DNA of 16,153 bases from Desulfobacterales bacterium (GTDB lineage: Bacteria; Desulfobacterota; Desulfobacteria; Desulfobacterales; JAUCGF01). The translations under genes and the position numbers were made by a program. Of the stretch, positions 1 through 7,658 are shown one piece after another; positions within the stretch are counted from its first letter, which is position 1; every line of letters starts with the position of its first letter. A model generated the notes under the pieces. That model saw only the letters and a list, made by a program, of their open reading frames with translations. It did not search any database and was not told the DNA's origin. The stretch is from positions 1-16,153 of the forward strand of contig JAOZRC010000040.1 in the NCBI GenBank assembly GCA_029940345.1, read 5' to 3'.

Positions 1-1114
<1,114 letters not shown>

Positions 1115-1165
1115 TCAGATCGTTATATAATATCGAAAATTCAATTATTTTAGATGTTTACAAAA

Positions 1166-2215
1166 CTAAAAAATCAACATCGCATCCCCATAGCTATAAA
1201 ACCGATAACCTTCCCTGATTGCCGTTCGGTAGGTGCTTAAAATATTTGGCCGGCCCGCAAAAGCGGAAACTAACATCAAGAGGGTTGATTGGGGAAGATG
1301 AAAATTAGTTACCAGGGCATCAATGACTTTAAATTTATACCCCGGATAGATAAAAAGATCGCATTGCCCGCTACCGGGATGAATCCGGCCATGTTGGTCT
1401 GAAGCAAACTCAAGCGAGCGCACACAGGTGGTGCCCACTGCAATTATACGCTCCGCCAGGTTTAAAGCGGAAGCGGTTGCTTCCGTAATCGTATACCATT
1501 CCGAATGAATTTTGTGTTCCCGAATATCATCGGTTCTGACCGGGGCAAAAGTGCCGTGGCCGACATGAAGCGTGATTGCGGCGATCAGAATCCCTTTGGC
1601 CTTTATTTTGTCAAGCAGTTCCGTCGAGAAATGCAATCCCGCCGTAGGTGCCGCCACTGCGCCATTTTGTCTGGCATATACGGTTTGGTAGTCTTTTTGA
1701 TCATTATCGGAGGGGGTGTTTCCATTCCGATTGATATAAGGCGGCAACGGTGTTTTACCAATACGGGATATTAATGTTTCAAAATTCTCAGCGCACCTGA
1801 AACGAACCGTAAACATGCCATCGTGAAACTGTAACACCTCGGCATGCAATCCTTGTTCAAGAATCAGAACGGTTCCTTCACGCGGTCGTTTTGAGGCTTT
1901 AAGCAGGCATTGGCATACAATATCACTGCCTACATGGTAGTTTTCAAGGCATTGCGCGAAATTTAAAATTAAAAGTTCGATTTTTCCGCCGGTCTTTTTT
2001 TTGCCGATCAGCCGAGCGGGCACGACACGGGTGTCATTTACCACTAACACGTCACCAGGATTAAGAAAATTGATAATATTCGTAAATGTATGGTGCGCTA
2101 AAACCCCCGTGTATCGATTCATATAAAGAAGACGGGAACGCTCGCGCGGCTTTGACGGTTCTTGAGCGATGCATTGCCCAGGAAGATGATAATCATATTC
2201 ACTCAGTGCAAACAT
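1166..2215 (-). CDS. queA: S-adenosylmethionine:tRNA ribosyltransferase-isomerase (QueA)
   Basis: Transfers and isomerises the ribosyl group of SAM onto preQ1-34 of tRNA, forming epoxyqueuosine; it acts in the cytosol directly after Tgt. The 349-residue length is typical of the family. Family signatures are visible: an N-terminal DYHLP..IAQEP, VVNDTRVVPARL followed by TGGKIE, PTAGLHFS, LHVGHGTFAPVR, TTCVRSLE and the C-terminal TNFHLPQSTLLMLVSAFAG. The ATG at 2215 is two bases after the stop of the DUF2065 gene, so the two are probably translationally coupled. The queA-tgt order is common in bacteria, and the pair supplies two consecutive steps of queuosine synthesis. Nothing appears truncated. 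Confidence 0.97.
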   Translation of the reverse strand: MFALSEYDYHLPGQCIAQEPSKPRERSRLLYMNRYTGVLAHHTFTNIINFLNPGDVLVVNDTRVVPARLIGKKKTGGKIELLILNFAQCLENYHVGSDIVCQCLLKASKRPREGTVLILEQGLHAEVLQFHDGMFTVRFRCAENFETLISRIGKTPLPPYINRNGNTPSDNDQKDYQTVYARQNGAVAAPTAGLHFSTELLDKIKAKGILIAAITLHVGHGTFAPVRTDDIREHKIHSEWYTITEATASALNLAERIIAVGTTCVRSLEFASDQHGRIHPGSGQCDLFIYPGYKFKVIDALVTNFHLPQSTLLMLVSAFAGRPNILSTYRTAIREGYRFYSYGDAMLIF

Positions 2216-2217
2216 GG

Positions 2218-2403
2218 TTATTGTTTCCCAAAATAAATCAGCCCAAGACCAACCAGCATCAGCACCAGACCGAACTTGCGCAAAGCGCCGTCCGGTATCT
2301 CAATAACTTGCTGAATCCAGTTTTTCATTTTATCAGGAAAAGCAAAATAGGGCAAACCTTCCACGATCATTACCATTCCGATGACGCATAAAAAAAATTC
2401 CAA
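2218..2403 (-). CDS. DUF2065 family small membrane protein (YjeT-like)
   Basis: A 61-residue protein with two hydrophobic segments (about residues 2-22 and 44-58) separated by a short amphipathic region carrying FPDKMKNWIQQV and IPDGALRKFGL. This arrangement is characteristic of the DUF2065/YjeT family, whose members are about 60-65 residues and have no established function. The start is TTG at 2403, supported by an AGGAG ribosome-binding site eight bases upstream (plus-strand CTCCT at 2412-2416); no in-frame ATG lies near it. The stop is two bases before queA, so it is the first gene of a DUF2065-queA-tgt unit. A role in queuosine synthesis cannot be inferred from proximity alone. Confidence 0.85.
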   Translation of the reverse strand: MEFFLCVIGMVMIVEGLPYFAFPDKMKNWIQQVIEIPDGALRKFGLVLMLVGLGLIYFGKQ

Positions 2404-2427
2404 TATATTGACTCCTGCTTTATATCA

Positions 2428-2456
2428 ATGTTAAATAAGCGTTCCCGTCGTATCAA
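2428..2456 (-). promoter_or_regulatory. candidate sigma-70 promoter for the DUF2065-queA-tgt unit
   Basis: On the minus strand TTGATA (2456-2451), a 17-base spacer and TAACAT (2433-2428) match the -35 and -10 consensus well. They sit about 25 bp ahead of the TTG start at 2403. The -35 overlaps the stop codon of glpU (TGA at 2455-2453). This would allow independent expression of the tRNA-modification genes downstream of the transporter operon. No terminator was seen between glpU and this promoter, so read-through is also possible. The call rests on sequence pattern only. Confidence 0.5.
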
Positions 2457-2731
2457 CCCCAGCGCATTACCACAACCATCCAAATCATCGCAATAGCAAA
2501 AGCGATCCACAGCGTCTGATCGGTCAGTCCGAGCCAGGCCAGGTGAATGTAAGCGCTACCTAACAAGCCGATGAAAAGACGGTCGCCTCGCGTGGTGACT
2601 AGTGGCAGGAACCCGCGGCGTTCAATAGTTGGCGAAACCACTTGCCAAATAGTCATCGCGCAGAGCATCAAAATAATCGTAATAAAAAAAACGGCGGTGT
2701 GAAACGTCCAGGCCATCCATTCCAAATCCAT
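2453..2731 (-). CDS. glpU: DUF2160 small membrane protein of the glycerol ABC transporter (GlpU-like)
   Basis: A 92-residue inner-membrane protein with three hydrophobic segments (about residues 8-32, 51-68 and 73-91) and a charged SPTIERRGF..TTRGDR loop between the first two. Small proteins of this type (DUF2160) accompany the two permeases in glycerol ABC operons; in Rhizobium leguminosarum the equivalent is glpU, whose biochemical role is unknown. The ATG at 2731 has a strong GGAGG six bases upstream, and the gene starts 11 bp after the glpQ stop. In Rhizobium the substrate-binding gene glpV follows; here the next gene is DUF2065, so glpU is the last transporter gene. The family call comes from topology, motifs and context. 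Confidence 0.85.
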   Translation of the reverse strand: MDLEWMAWTFHTAVFFITIILMLCAMTIWQVVSPTIERRGFLPLVTTRGDRLFIGLLGSAYIHLAWLGLTDQTLWIAFAIAMIWMVVVMRWG

Positions 2732-2742
2732 CAGTCACCTCC

Positions 2743-3546
2743 TTATACACGTCCCATGGCAAAGCCTTTGGCCAGATGATTGCGTACGAACCATATTACC
2801 AGCGCACCCGGCACAATGGTCAATATGCCGGCGGCCGAAAGCAAACCCCAGTCAAGGCCGGTGGCGCTCACCGTGCGGGTCATAATCGCCGCAATCGGTT
2901 TGGCATCGGTTACGGTCAAAGTGCGGGCGAACAATAATTCCACCCAACTGAACATGAAGCAGAAAAAGGCGGTTACGCCAACGCCGGCTCTGATCAGCGG
3001 GATAAAGATGATTATAAAAAAGCTTGGAAAACCGAATCCGTCGATAAAAGCGGTTTCATCAATTTCACGGGGAATGCCGGACATAAAGCCTTCCAATATC
3101 CACACCGCCAAAGGCACATTAAACAGGCAATGCGCTAATGCCACGGCGATATGGGTGTCGATTAAACCGAACGTTGAATAGAGTTGAAAAAACGGCAGCA
3201 GGAAAACAGCCGCCGGCGCCATGCGGTTGGTGAGCAGCCAGAAAAACAGATGTTTGTCGCCGAGAAAGCGGTAGCGTGAAAAGGCGTATGCAGCTGGCAG
3301 CGCGACTGACAGCGAGATAGCGGTGTTCATACTGACGTAAATGATAGAATTGATATAACCGGAGTACCAGGATTTATCCGTAAAAATTTTGATGTAATTG
3401 CCAAAGGTTATATCGGTCGGATACAGCGAGAAAACGCCGAGGATGTCGGCATTGGTTCTAAGCGACATGTTGAGCATCCAATAGATCGGCAGCAACAGCA
3501 GGCCGAAATAAAGCGCCAGACCGAAGGTTCGTTTTCTTATTTTCAT
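2743..3546 (-). CDS. glpQ: glycerol ABC transporter permease (GlpQ-like, MalG-type)
   Basis: Inner-membrane permease of the binding-protein-dependent transport (BPD_transp_1) family, 267 residues with about six membrane segments. The cytoplasmic EAA loop around residues 161-185 (ETAFIDG then F..P..) contacts the ATPase subunits. The N-terminal LPIYWMLNMSLRTNADILG and the following GNYIKIF..KSWYSGYINS are typical of the MalG/UgpE half of sugar-type importers. The reading frame could extend upstream to 3597, but that would overlap glpP by 55 bases. ATG at 3546 overlaps the glpP stop in an ATGA arrangement, has GGAG ten bases upstream and gives the standard N-terminus MKIRKRTFG. It is the second permease of the predicted glycerol importer. 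Confidence 0.9.
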   Translation of the reverse strand: MKIRKRTFGLALYFGLLLLPIYWMLNMSLRTNADILGVFSLYPTDITFGNYIKIFTDKSWYSGYINSIIYVSMNTAISLSVALPAAYAFSRYRFLGDKHLFFWLLTNRMAPAAVFLLPFFQLYSTFGLIDTHIAVALAHCLFNVPLAVWILEGFMSGIPREIDETAFIDGFGFPSFFIIIFIPLIRAGVGVTAFFCFMFSWVELLFARTLTVTDAKPIAAIMTRTVSATGLDWGLLSAAGILTIVPGALVIWFVRNHLAKGFAMGRV

Positions 3547-4418
3547 CCGTTCTTTTCTCCTTTTCCGACATTTTGAAGGGCCTGATAGAACAGCCAACTG
3601 AATAGCAGTATGATGACAAAATAGATCAGCGAGAAAGCGGCCGCCGGTCCCAAATCGAATTGACCCACAGCGATTTTAACGAGATAAATCGATAGAAAGG
3701 TGGTGGAGTTGCCAGGCCCGCCGCCAGTTAGCACAAACGGTTCCGCGTAGATTAGAAAGCTGTCCATGAAGCGTAATAATATGGCAATTGTCAGCACGCC
3801 GCGCATTTTGGGCAGTTGGATGTAACGGAATGTCGCCCAGGCCGAGGCGCCGTCAATTTTAGCCGCCTGAAAATATGCTTCCGGGATCGCTCTTAAACCG
3901 GAGTACGCCAACAGGGCGACCAGCGGCGTCCAGTGCCAGACTTCCATAAACATAAGAGTGATCCAGGCGTCTAACGGCGACGACGTATGATCAAAAGTGA
4001 TGTTCAGGCCGTTAATTGCCGCGCCGAACAAGCCGATATCCGGTCGTGTGAAGATGATCCATATCGTGCCGATCACATTCCAGGGAATCAACAGCGGCAG
4101 TGCCAGCGTTACCAGACTGGCAGACACGCCCCAGCCGCGTTTGGGCATTGCCAGCGCAATCATAATGCCGAGCGGAATTTCAATCAAAAGCACCATGCCG
4201 GAAAACAGGAATTGACGCCACAAAGCGTCATGCAAGCGGTGATCGGACAATGTTTCTTTAAACCATTCGGCACCCACAAAAACGCGCTGTCCCGGTCCCC
4301 ATATATCCTGAAGCGAGTAATTCACCACGGTCATCAAAGGGATGATCGCGCTGAAAGCGACAATCACAAAAACAGGCAAAACCAGGAACCAAGCCTTGTT
4401 ATCTTCCCATTTATCCAT
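3543..4418 (-). CDS. glpP: glycerol ABC transporter permease (GlpP-like, MalF/UgpA-type)
   Basis: First permease subunit, 291 residues with about six membrane helices. The N-terminal helix (FLVLPVFVIVAFSAIIPLM) is followed by a periplasmic stretch containing VNYSLQDIWGPG. The EAA loop lies around residues 180-199 (EAYFQAAKIDGASAW then LPKM), the coupling helix that docks onto an ABC ATPase. The reading frame can also begin at TTG 4421, but the adjacent ATG at 4418 is seven bases after AGGAG, against four for the TTG, so ATG is chosen. It would form the membrane channel with GlpQ. The 70-base gap to glpT is unusually large for this operon and holds a palindromic repeat. Confidence 0.9.
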   Translation of the reverse strand: MDKWEDNKAWFLVLPVFVIVAFSAIIPLMTVVNYSLQDIWGPGQRVFVGAEWFKETLSDHRLHDALWRQFLFSGMVLLIEIPLGIMIALAMPKRGWGVSASLVTLALPLLIPWNVIGTIWIIFTRPDIGLFGAAINGLNITFDHTSSPLDAWITLMFMEVWHWTPLVALLAYSGLRAIPEAYFQAAKIDGASAWATFRYIQLPKMRGVLTIAILLRFMDSFLIYAEPFVLTGGGPGNSTTFLSIYLVKIAVGQFDLGPAAAFSLIYFVIILLFSWLFYQALQNVGKGEKNG

Positions 4419-4448
4419 CAACGAACTCCTTGTAAAAATTCTAATCTC

Positions 4449-4480
4449 GTAGGCTGGGTTGAGGAACGAAACCCAGCATC
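4449..4480. repeat. interspersed palindrome GTAGGCTGGGTT...AACCCAGC
   Basis: An 8-bp perfect inverted repeat, GCTGGGTT (4453-4460) and AACCCAGC (4470-4477), separated by the nine bases GAGGAACGA and preceded by GTAG. The motif GTAGG-TGGGTTGAGGAACGAAACCCA- is one I recognise as a widely dispersed intergenic repeat in proteobacteria and cyanobacteria. It fills the gap between glpT and glpP inside the operon, where the transcript would form a stem-loop. It may act as a processing or stability element, or be a passive insertion. Confidence 0.75.
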
Positions 4481-4490
4481 ATAATTCATT

Positions 4491-5600
4491 TTAATAAGTT
4501 TTGTTAATCAACCGGCCATCGTCAAACAACCTGATCTTTTGCTGCGGAAAAACCAGCCATACTTTTCCGCCAGGAACCGGCTTGCCTTCAGGCAGTCGGG
4601 CACGTACGGTTTTGCCGGCCAAAGACAAAGATACGATTTTGCAGCTTCCCTGGTCTTCAACTAATTTGATCTGAGCCTCGACGCCGTGCTTCACCGGTTC
4701 GGCCGACAACTGCAAATACATCGGTCGAATGCCCAATTCCAATTTTCCGGTAGCTTGACGGGCCAAAGCGGCCGTTGGCGAATCTAATTTTATCCCATCG
4801 GCTTTAATCCCCATGGCATCAACGCGTGCCATATCACCGTCCACGGCGCATTCCAGGAAATTCATCCCCGGGCTGCCGATAAAATAGCCGACAAAGCGAT
4901 GTTCCGGATATTCGAAAAGCTCCTGGGGAGTTCCGATTTGAACGATATCACCATCGTACATCACCACCACTTTTTCAGCAAACGTCAATGCTTCCATCTG
5001 GTCATGCGTGACATAAATCAGGGTCAGCTTCAATTGTTCGTGAATCTGTTTCAGACTGCGCCGCAGACGCCATTTCAAATGCGGATCAATCACAGTAAGC
5101 GGTTCATCAAACAAAATGGCGGCCACATCACTGCGCACCAACCCACGTCCCAGGGAAACTTTTTGTTTGGCGTCGGCGGTTAAACCGGCAGCTTTCTTTT
5201 TGAGAAAGGATGTCAAGTCTAAAATTTCAGCCACTTCATCCACACGGCGGGTGATATCATTTTTAGGAACGCCGCGGTTGCGTAAGGGAAAGGCCAGGTT
5301 GTCTGACACGGTCATGGTGTCATACAAAACCGGAAACTGAAAGACCTGGGCAATATTGCGCTTTTCCGGTGATAAGGCCGTAACATCTTTACCATTATAA
5401 AGCACACGCCCCTGACTGGGGGTGAGCAGTCCCGAAATGACGTTTAACAATGTGGTTTTGCCGCACCCCGAAGGTCCGAGCAGGGCATAAGCGCCCCCAT
5501 CCTCCCACACGGTGTGAATGCGCTTTAGGGCGTAGTCGGCTTCATCTTCAGGTTTGGAAAGGTAGCTGTGAGCAATTTCATTTAACTCAATGTTCGCCAT
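4491..5600 (-). CDS. glpT: glycerol ABC transporter ATP-binding protein (GlpT-like)
   Basis: MalK/UgpC-type ATPase of 369 residues: nucleotide-binding domain 1-235 and a C-terminal TOBE-like regulatory region to the end. Walker A is intact (GPSGCGKTT, 42-50), with Q-loop Gln88, Walker B and catalytic Glu in ILFDEP (162-167), and H-loop His199 in YVTHDQ. The ABC signature is not: where LSGGQ is expected the protein has LTADAKQ (140-146). The same degenerate signature is a feature I associate with this glycerol transporter subfamily. It would therefore contribute the intact Walker A/H-loop half of one ATP site. ATG at 5600 has GGAG upstream and overlaps the end of glpS by 14 bases. The name follows Rhizobium glpSTPQUV and is unrelated to E. 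coli GlpT, the glycerol-3-phosphate antiporter. Confidence 0.9.
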   Translation of the reverse strand: MANIELNEIAHSYLSKPEDEADYALKRIHTVWEDGGAYALLGPSGCGKTTLLNVISGLLTPSQGRVLYNGKDVTALSPEKRNIAQVFQFPVLYDTMTVSDNLAFPLRNRGVPKNDITRRVDEVAEILDLTSFLKKKAAGLTADAKQKVSLGRGLVRSDVAAILFDEPLTVIDPHLKWRLRRSLKQIHEQLKLTLIYVTHDQMEALTFAEKVVVMYDGDIVQIGTPQELFEYPEHRFVGYFIGSPGMNFLECAVDGDMARVDAMGIKADGIKLDSPTAALARQATGKLELGIRPMYLQLSAEPVKHGVEAQIKLVEDQGSCKIVSLSLAGKTVRARLPEGKPVPGGKVWLVFPQQKIRLFDDGRLINKTY

Positions 5601-6717
5601 GATTGTCTCCTACATTCCCTACATTCGTGCCTGTTGCAGTTTTCATTGACGGTGATGCGGCCAAAAGCCCATCCTCATTGTACGCCATAAGATAATGGGG
5701 ATTGACAAAAAGCGTTATGGGATCGCCGATCCGGTAAGCATGCACGCCGTTTTGCTGAATTACAAGCATAGAATTGTCATAATTAACATGAATGAATGTT
5801 TCCGACCCGTTTATCTCTGACAATTCGATGGTCGTCCGAATTTTAACCTCTGCCTCCGATGTTCTTGTTAGAAAAAGGTGATTGGCGCGTATACCGAATT
5901 GATATTGGCCGACTTTAAGCGAACTCCAATGGCCGTATAAAGGAATGTCAATGCCATGACCCAGTCGCATGGCGTCTGCGGTTACAACGCCCTTGAGGTA
6001 ATTCATGGGAGGATCGCTGAAAACATCGGCAACCTTGATCGTTGCCGGATTTTGATAAACGTCTGAAGTCGGGCCGGTTTGCAGGATGCGCCCTTCATCA
6101 ATCACAACGATATTACCGCCAATCATCAACGCTTCGGCTGGTTCCGTAGTGGTGTAAACAACGATCGCCTTGCGTCGGGAGAAAATTTCCTGAAGCTCTA
6201 TCCGCAATTCTTCGCGCAATTTAAAGTCCAGGTTAACCAACGGTTCATCCAGTAGAAGCAGGTCGGCTTCTTTGACCAACGCCCGGGCAATGGCGGTGCG
6301 CTGCTGTTGTCCGCCGGAAAGTTCGGTGGGCAGCCGATCCAAAAGGTCGTCAATATGAAGGATTGCAGCGGTTTTCCGCACCCGTTGATCAATTTCGGTT
6401 CGTTTCAGTCCGGCAATTTTCAAAGGTGAGGCGATGTTTTTATAGACCGTCAGCGAGGGGTAATTGATAAATTGCTGATAGACCATAGCGATACTGCGTT
6501 TGCGCACCGAGATGCCGGTAACGTCGCGATCGTCGATATGTAATTTACCGATGGTGGGACGGTCCAGCCCGGCCATGATTCGAAGCAGGGAAGTTTTACC
6601 GGCAAGGGTTCGACCAAGAATTATATTACGTGAACCGGGTTCAAATTCAAGGCTGATATTTTTGAGATGGGTTTCCCGGCCAACTATCTTGTCAATGTTC
6701 TGCAGGCGCAGGCCCAT
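5587..6717 (-). CDS. glpS: glycerol ABC transporter ATP-binding protein (GlpS-like)
   Basis: Second MalK-type ATPase, 376 residues, and first gene of the operon. Walker A is GRTLAGKT (35-42), which fits GxxxxGK[ST] although the usual GPSGCGK is altered. The Q-loop is Gln81, the signature LSGGQQQR (133-140) is canonical, and Walker B LLLLDEP (153-159) keeps the catalytic Glu158. The H-loop histidine is missing: the usual YVTHDQxEA reads YTTTEPAEA (188-196), so Thr191 stands at the histidine position. It thus supplies the good signature that GlpT lacks and lacks the His that GlpT has, as expected for an obligate GlpS-GlpT heterodimer. The C-terminal half is TOBE-like. ATG at 6717 has GGGAG six bases upstream. 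Two different ATPase genes in tandem, two permeases and DUF2160 together identify the glycerol system rather than Ugp or Mal. Confidence 0.9.
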   Translation of the reverse strand: MGLRLQNIDKIVGRETHLKNISLEFEPGSRNIILGRTLAGKTSLLRIMAGLDRPTIGKLHIDDRDVTGISVRKRSIAMVYQQFINYPSLTVYKNIASPLKIAGLKRTEIDQRVRKTAAILHIDDLLDRLPTELSGGQQQRTAIARALVKEADLLLLDEPLVNLDFKLREELRIELQEIFSRRKAIVVYTTTEPAEALMIGGNIVVIDEGRILQTGPTSDVYQNPATIKVADVFSDPPMNYLKGVVTADAMRLGHGIDIPLYGHWSSLKVGQYQFGIRANHLFLTRTSEAEVKIRTTIELSEINGSETFIHVNYDNSMLVIQQNGVHAYRIGDPITLFVNPHYLMAYNEDGLLAASPSMKTATGTNVGNVGDNHGEH

Positions 6718-6746
6718 AGGCGTCTCCCTTTTTAAGTGATAGGTGA

Positions 6747-6752
6747 ATTATA
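6747..6752 (-). promoter_or_regulatory. possible -10 box of the glpSTPQU operon
   Basis: The minus strand reads a perfect TATAAT here, 29 bp ahead of the glpS ATG. No good -35 lies at 16-18 bp; the nearest TTGAAA (6780-6775) is 22 bp away. If used, this promoter may need an activator, or the true promoter overlaps the palindromes farther upstream. Weak evidence. Confidence 0.3.
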
Positions 6753-6830
6753 CTTCCGTCACCGTATTTGGATGTTTCAATTTTTTTGTAAATTAACATC
6801 GTTTGAAAATTTACGCAAGCGTAAAACAAT
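6750..6830. repeat. upstream direct repeat, copy A
   Basis: An 81-bp segment matched by copy B at 6869-6949 with a 119-bp offset, about four-fifths identical by eye with two compensating one-base indels. Shared blocks include TCACC-TATTTG, AACATCG and the terminal AATTTACGCAAGCGTAAAACAAT region. It covers most of the control region of glpS. The best-conserved block is the palindrome, so selection on a binding site is likely. Confidence 0.8.
6810..6825. promoter_or_regulatory. palindromic operator candidate, site 1
   Basis: TTTACGC-AA-GCGTAAA, seven-base perfect arms around a two-base centre, 92 bp upstream of the glpS start. The shape (TTTACG-N4-CGTAAA) resembles operators of TetR-type dimeric repressors, but the regulator is unknown and none is encoded in the window. 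An exact second copy lies at 6929-6944. Confidence 0.6.
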
Positions 6831-6868
6831 CATTCATTAAAATCCCTGCTTATCGCTAATCCATGTAG

Positions 6869-6949
6869 ATACGCCTATCACCATATTTGACTGTATCAGT
6901 TTTTTGCGAATCAACATCGCTAAAAAAATTTACGCAAGCGTAAAACAAT
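6869..6949. repeat. upstream direct repeat, copy B
   Basis: The glpS-distal copy of the 81-bp repeat described at 6750-6830, starting GATACGCC and ending AAAACAAT. It lacks the TATAAT-like sequence found at the start of copy A. Between the copies is a 38-bp non-repeated linker. Confidence 0.8.
6929..6944. promoter_or_regulatory. palindromic operator candidate, site 2
   Basis: Exact second copy of TTTACGCAAGCGTAAA, 119 bp from site 1 (centre to centre), which is a little over eleven helical turns. Two identical sites at that distance could allow looping or could serve two divergent promoters: glpS to the left and, before the island was inserted, a gene to the right. Confidence 0.6.
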
Positions 6950-6971
6950 TTTCTTTTAGGATTCATTCCAT

Positions 6972-6999
6972 CTTGACACCATCCCCTTTTTTGTCATAT
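6972..6999 (+). repeat. 28-bp island-flanking repeat, left copy
   Basis: Begins CTTGACACCATCCCC, followed by six T residues and GTCATAT. It matches 14257-14284 at 27 of 28 positions in the same orientation. The two copies bracket the AT-rich glycosyltransferase island. It contains TTGACA followed 16 bp later by CATATC, so it also resembles a promoter reading into the island. Similar GACACC...CCCC motifs occur as dispersed intergenic repeats in related genomes, possibly linked to REP-type transposases; that link is recalled, not shown here. Confidence 0.75.
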
Positions 7000-7107
7000 C
7001 TGAACAAAAGATAATATTAAAGGCCCTTCGGTTGAGCATGTCTACCTTTGGGATTACTCGTAATGAATAATAAAAGAGTGAAAGTTAGGTAAAACTGACC
7101 AATCGAA

Positions 7108-7338
7108 GTGAGAATTAATGTAGACGGACATCATTTTCATAGGTCAAATTTTTTAAAAATAAATCAATATTCCTCCACCTGGCTCAATAACCCTCAAAGA
7201 CGATTCACGGTCATTAATGACATTATCATTCGGTTAGGTGAAAGTGTGGACGGTTTTCGTTTAACTCGCATTGAAAAAGATAACCGGAAGTGGCTGTTAA
7301 AATTTAATCGTAGGAATTATTCAAAGGCAATGCCCTAA
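7108..7338 (+). pseudogene. small ORF resembling the C-terminus of GspB-type secretion proteins (possible remnant)
   Basis: A 76-codon frame with a GTG start, no convincing ribosome-binding site and an in-frame stop 12 bases upstream of the start. The stretch WLNNPQRRFTVINDIIIRLG followed by ESVDGFRLTRIEKD looks like the C-terminal domain of GspB/PulB-type assembly factors of type II secretion, which carries a pattern of the form NP-R-AVIN--I---G--V-G----I--D. No N-terminal membrane anchor or upstream part is present, so if the resemblance is real this is a fragment. It sits alone at the left border of the island, between a TTGACACC-type repeat and its degenerate inverse at 7401-7420. Coding status is uncertain. 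Confidence 0.35.
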
Positions 7339-7658
7339 AAGCTAATCATTCACTCCCCCATAATTTGAAATCTAAATCGCAATCCCAAACGATTAAGAAA
7401 TTAGGGTCAGGTGTCATATAACTTATTGAGTTTGATTTGAATTTGAACTATTTAACCCTAAATCATGTTTTGGCAATGCAACAGTCTGCTTTGTGTAAAA
7501 TCCTTATAAGATAAAATGCCCTTTTTAGCAGTAATTCAGAACCCAAAAAATTAATCTCAAAAATATTTAAAATACAAGGTGTTAAAAATTAGTCGAAAAA
7601 TTATTTTCCCGGCTGATTTTGCCTTTTTTTGTAGGACTGCCCAAAAAAATATATTCGG
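7339..7658. other. AT-rich intergenic region before the glycosyltransferase genes
   Basis: 320 bp without a credible gene. At 7401-7420 the minus strand reads GACACCTGACCC, a degenerate inverted relative of the repeat at 6972-6999. AATTAGGGT and AACCCTAAAT (about 7399-7455) form a loose inverted repeat. No clear sigma-70 promoter or terminator was recognised; ribosome-binding signals just before 7659 are poor. Confidence 0.5.

Noticed and set aside
3547..3597. Upstream extension of glpQ to 3597
   Set aside because: It would overlap glpP by 55 bases and add a basic, non-family N-terminus; ATG 3546 with ATGA overlap and GGAG fits better.
4491..6717. Ugp (glycerol-3-phosphate) or maltose-type transporter
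   Set aside because: Those systems use a single ATPase gene; two different tandem ATPases with DUF2160 and the LTADxKQ and TTTEP signatures point to the glycerol GlpSTPQU system.
6973..6999. Promoter driving the island from the left repeat
   Set aside because: TTGACA is perfect but the -10 (CATATC) is weak, the first strong gene is 660 bp away, and the same sequence may simply be a dispersed repeat; not listed as a promoter.
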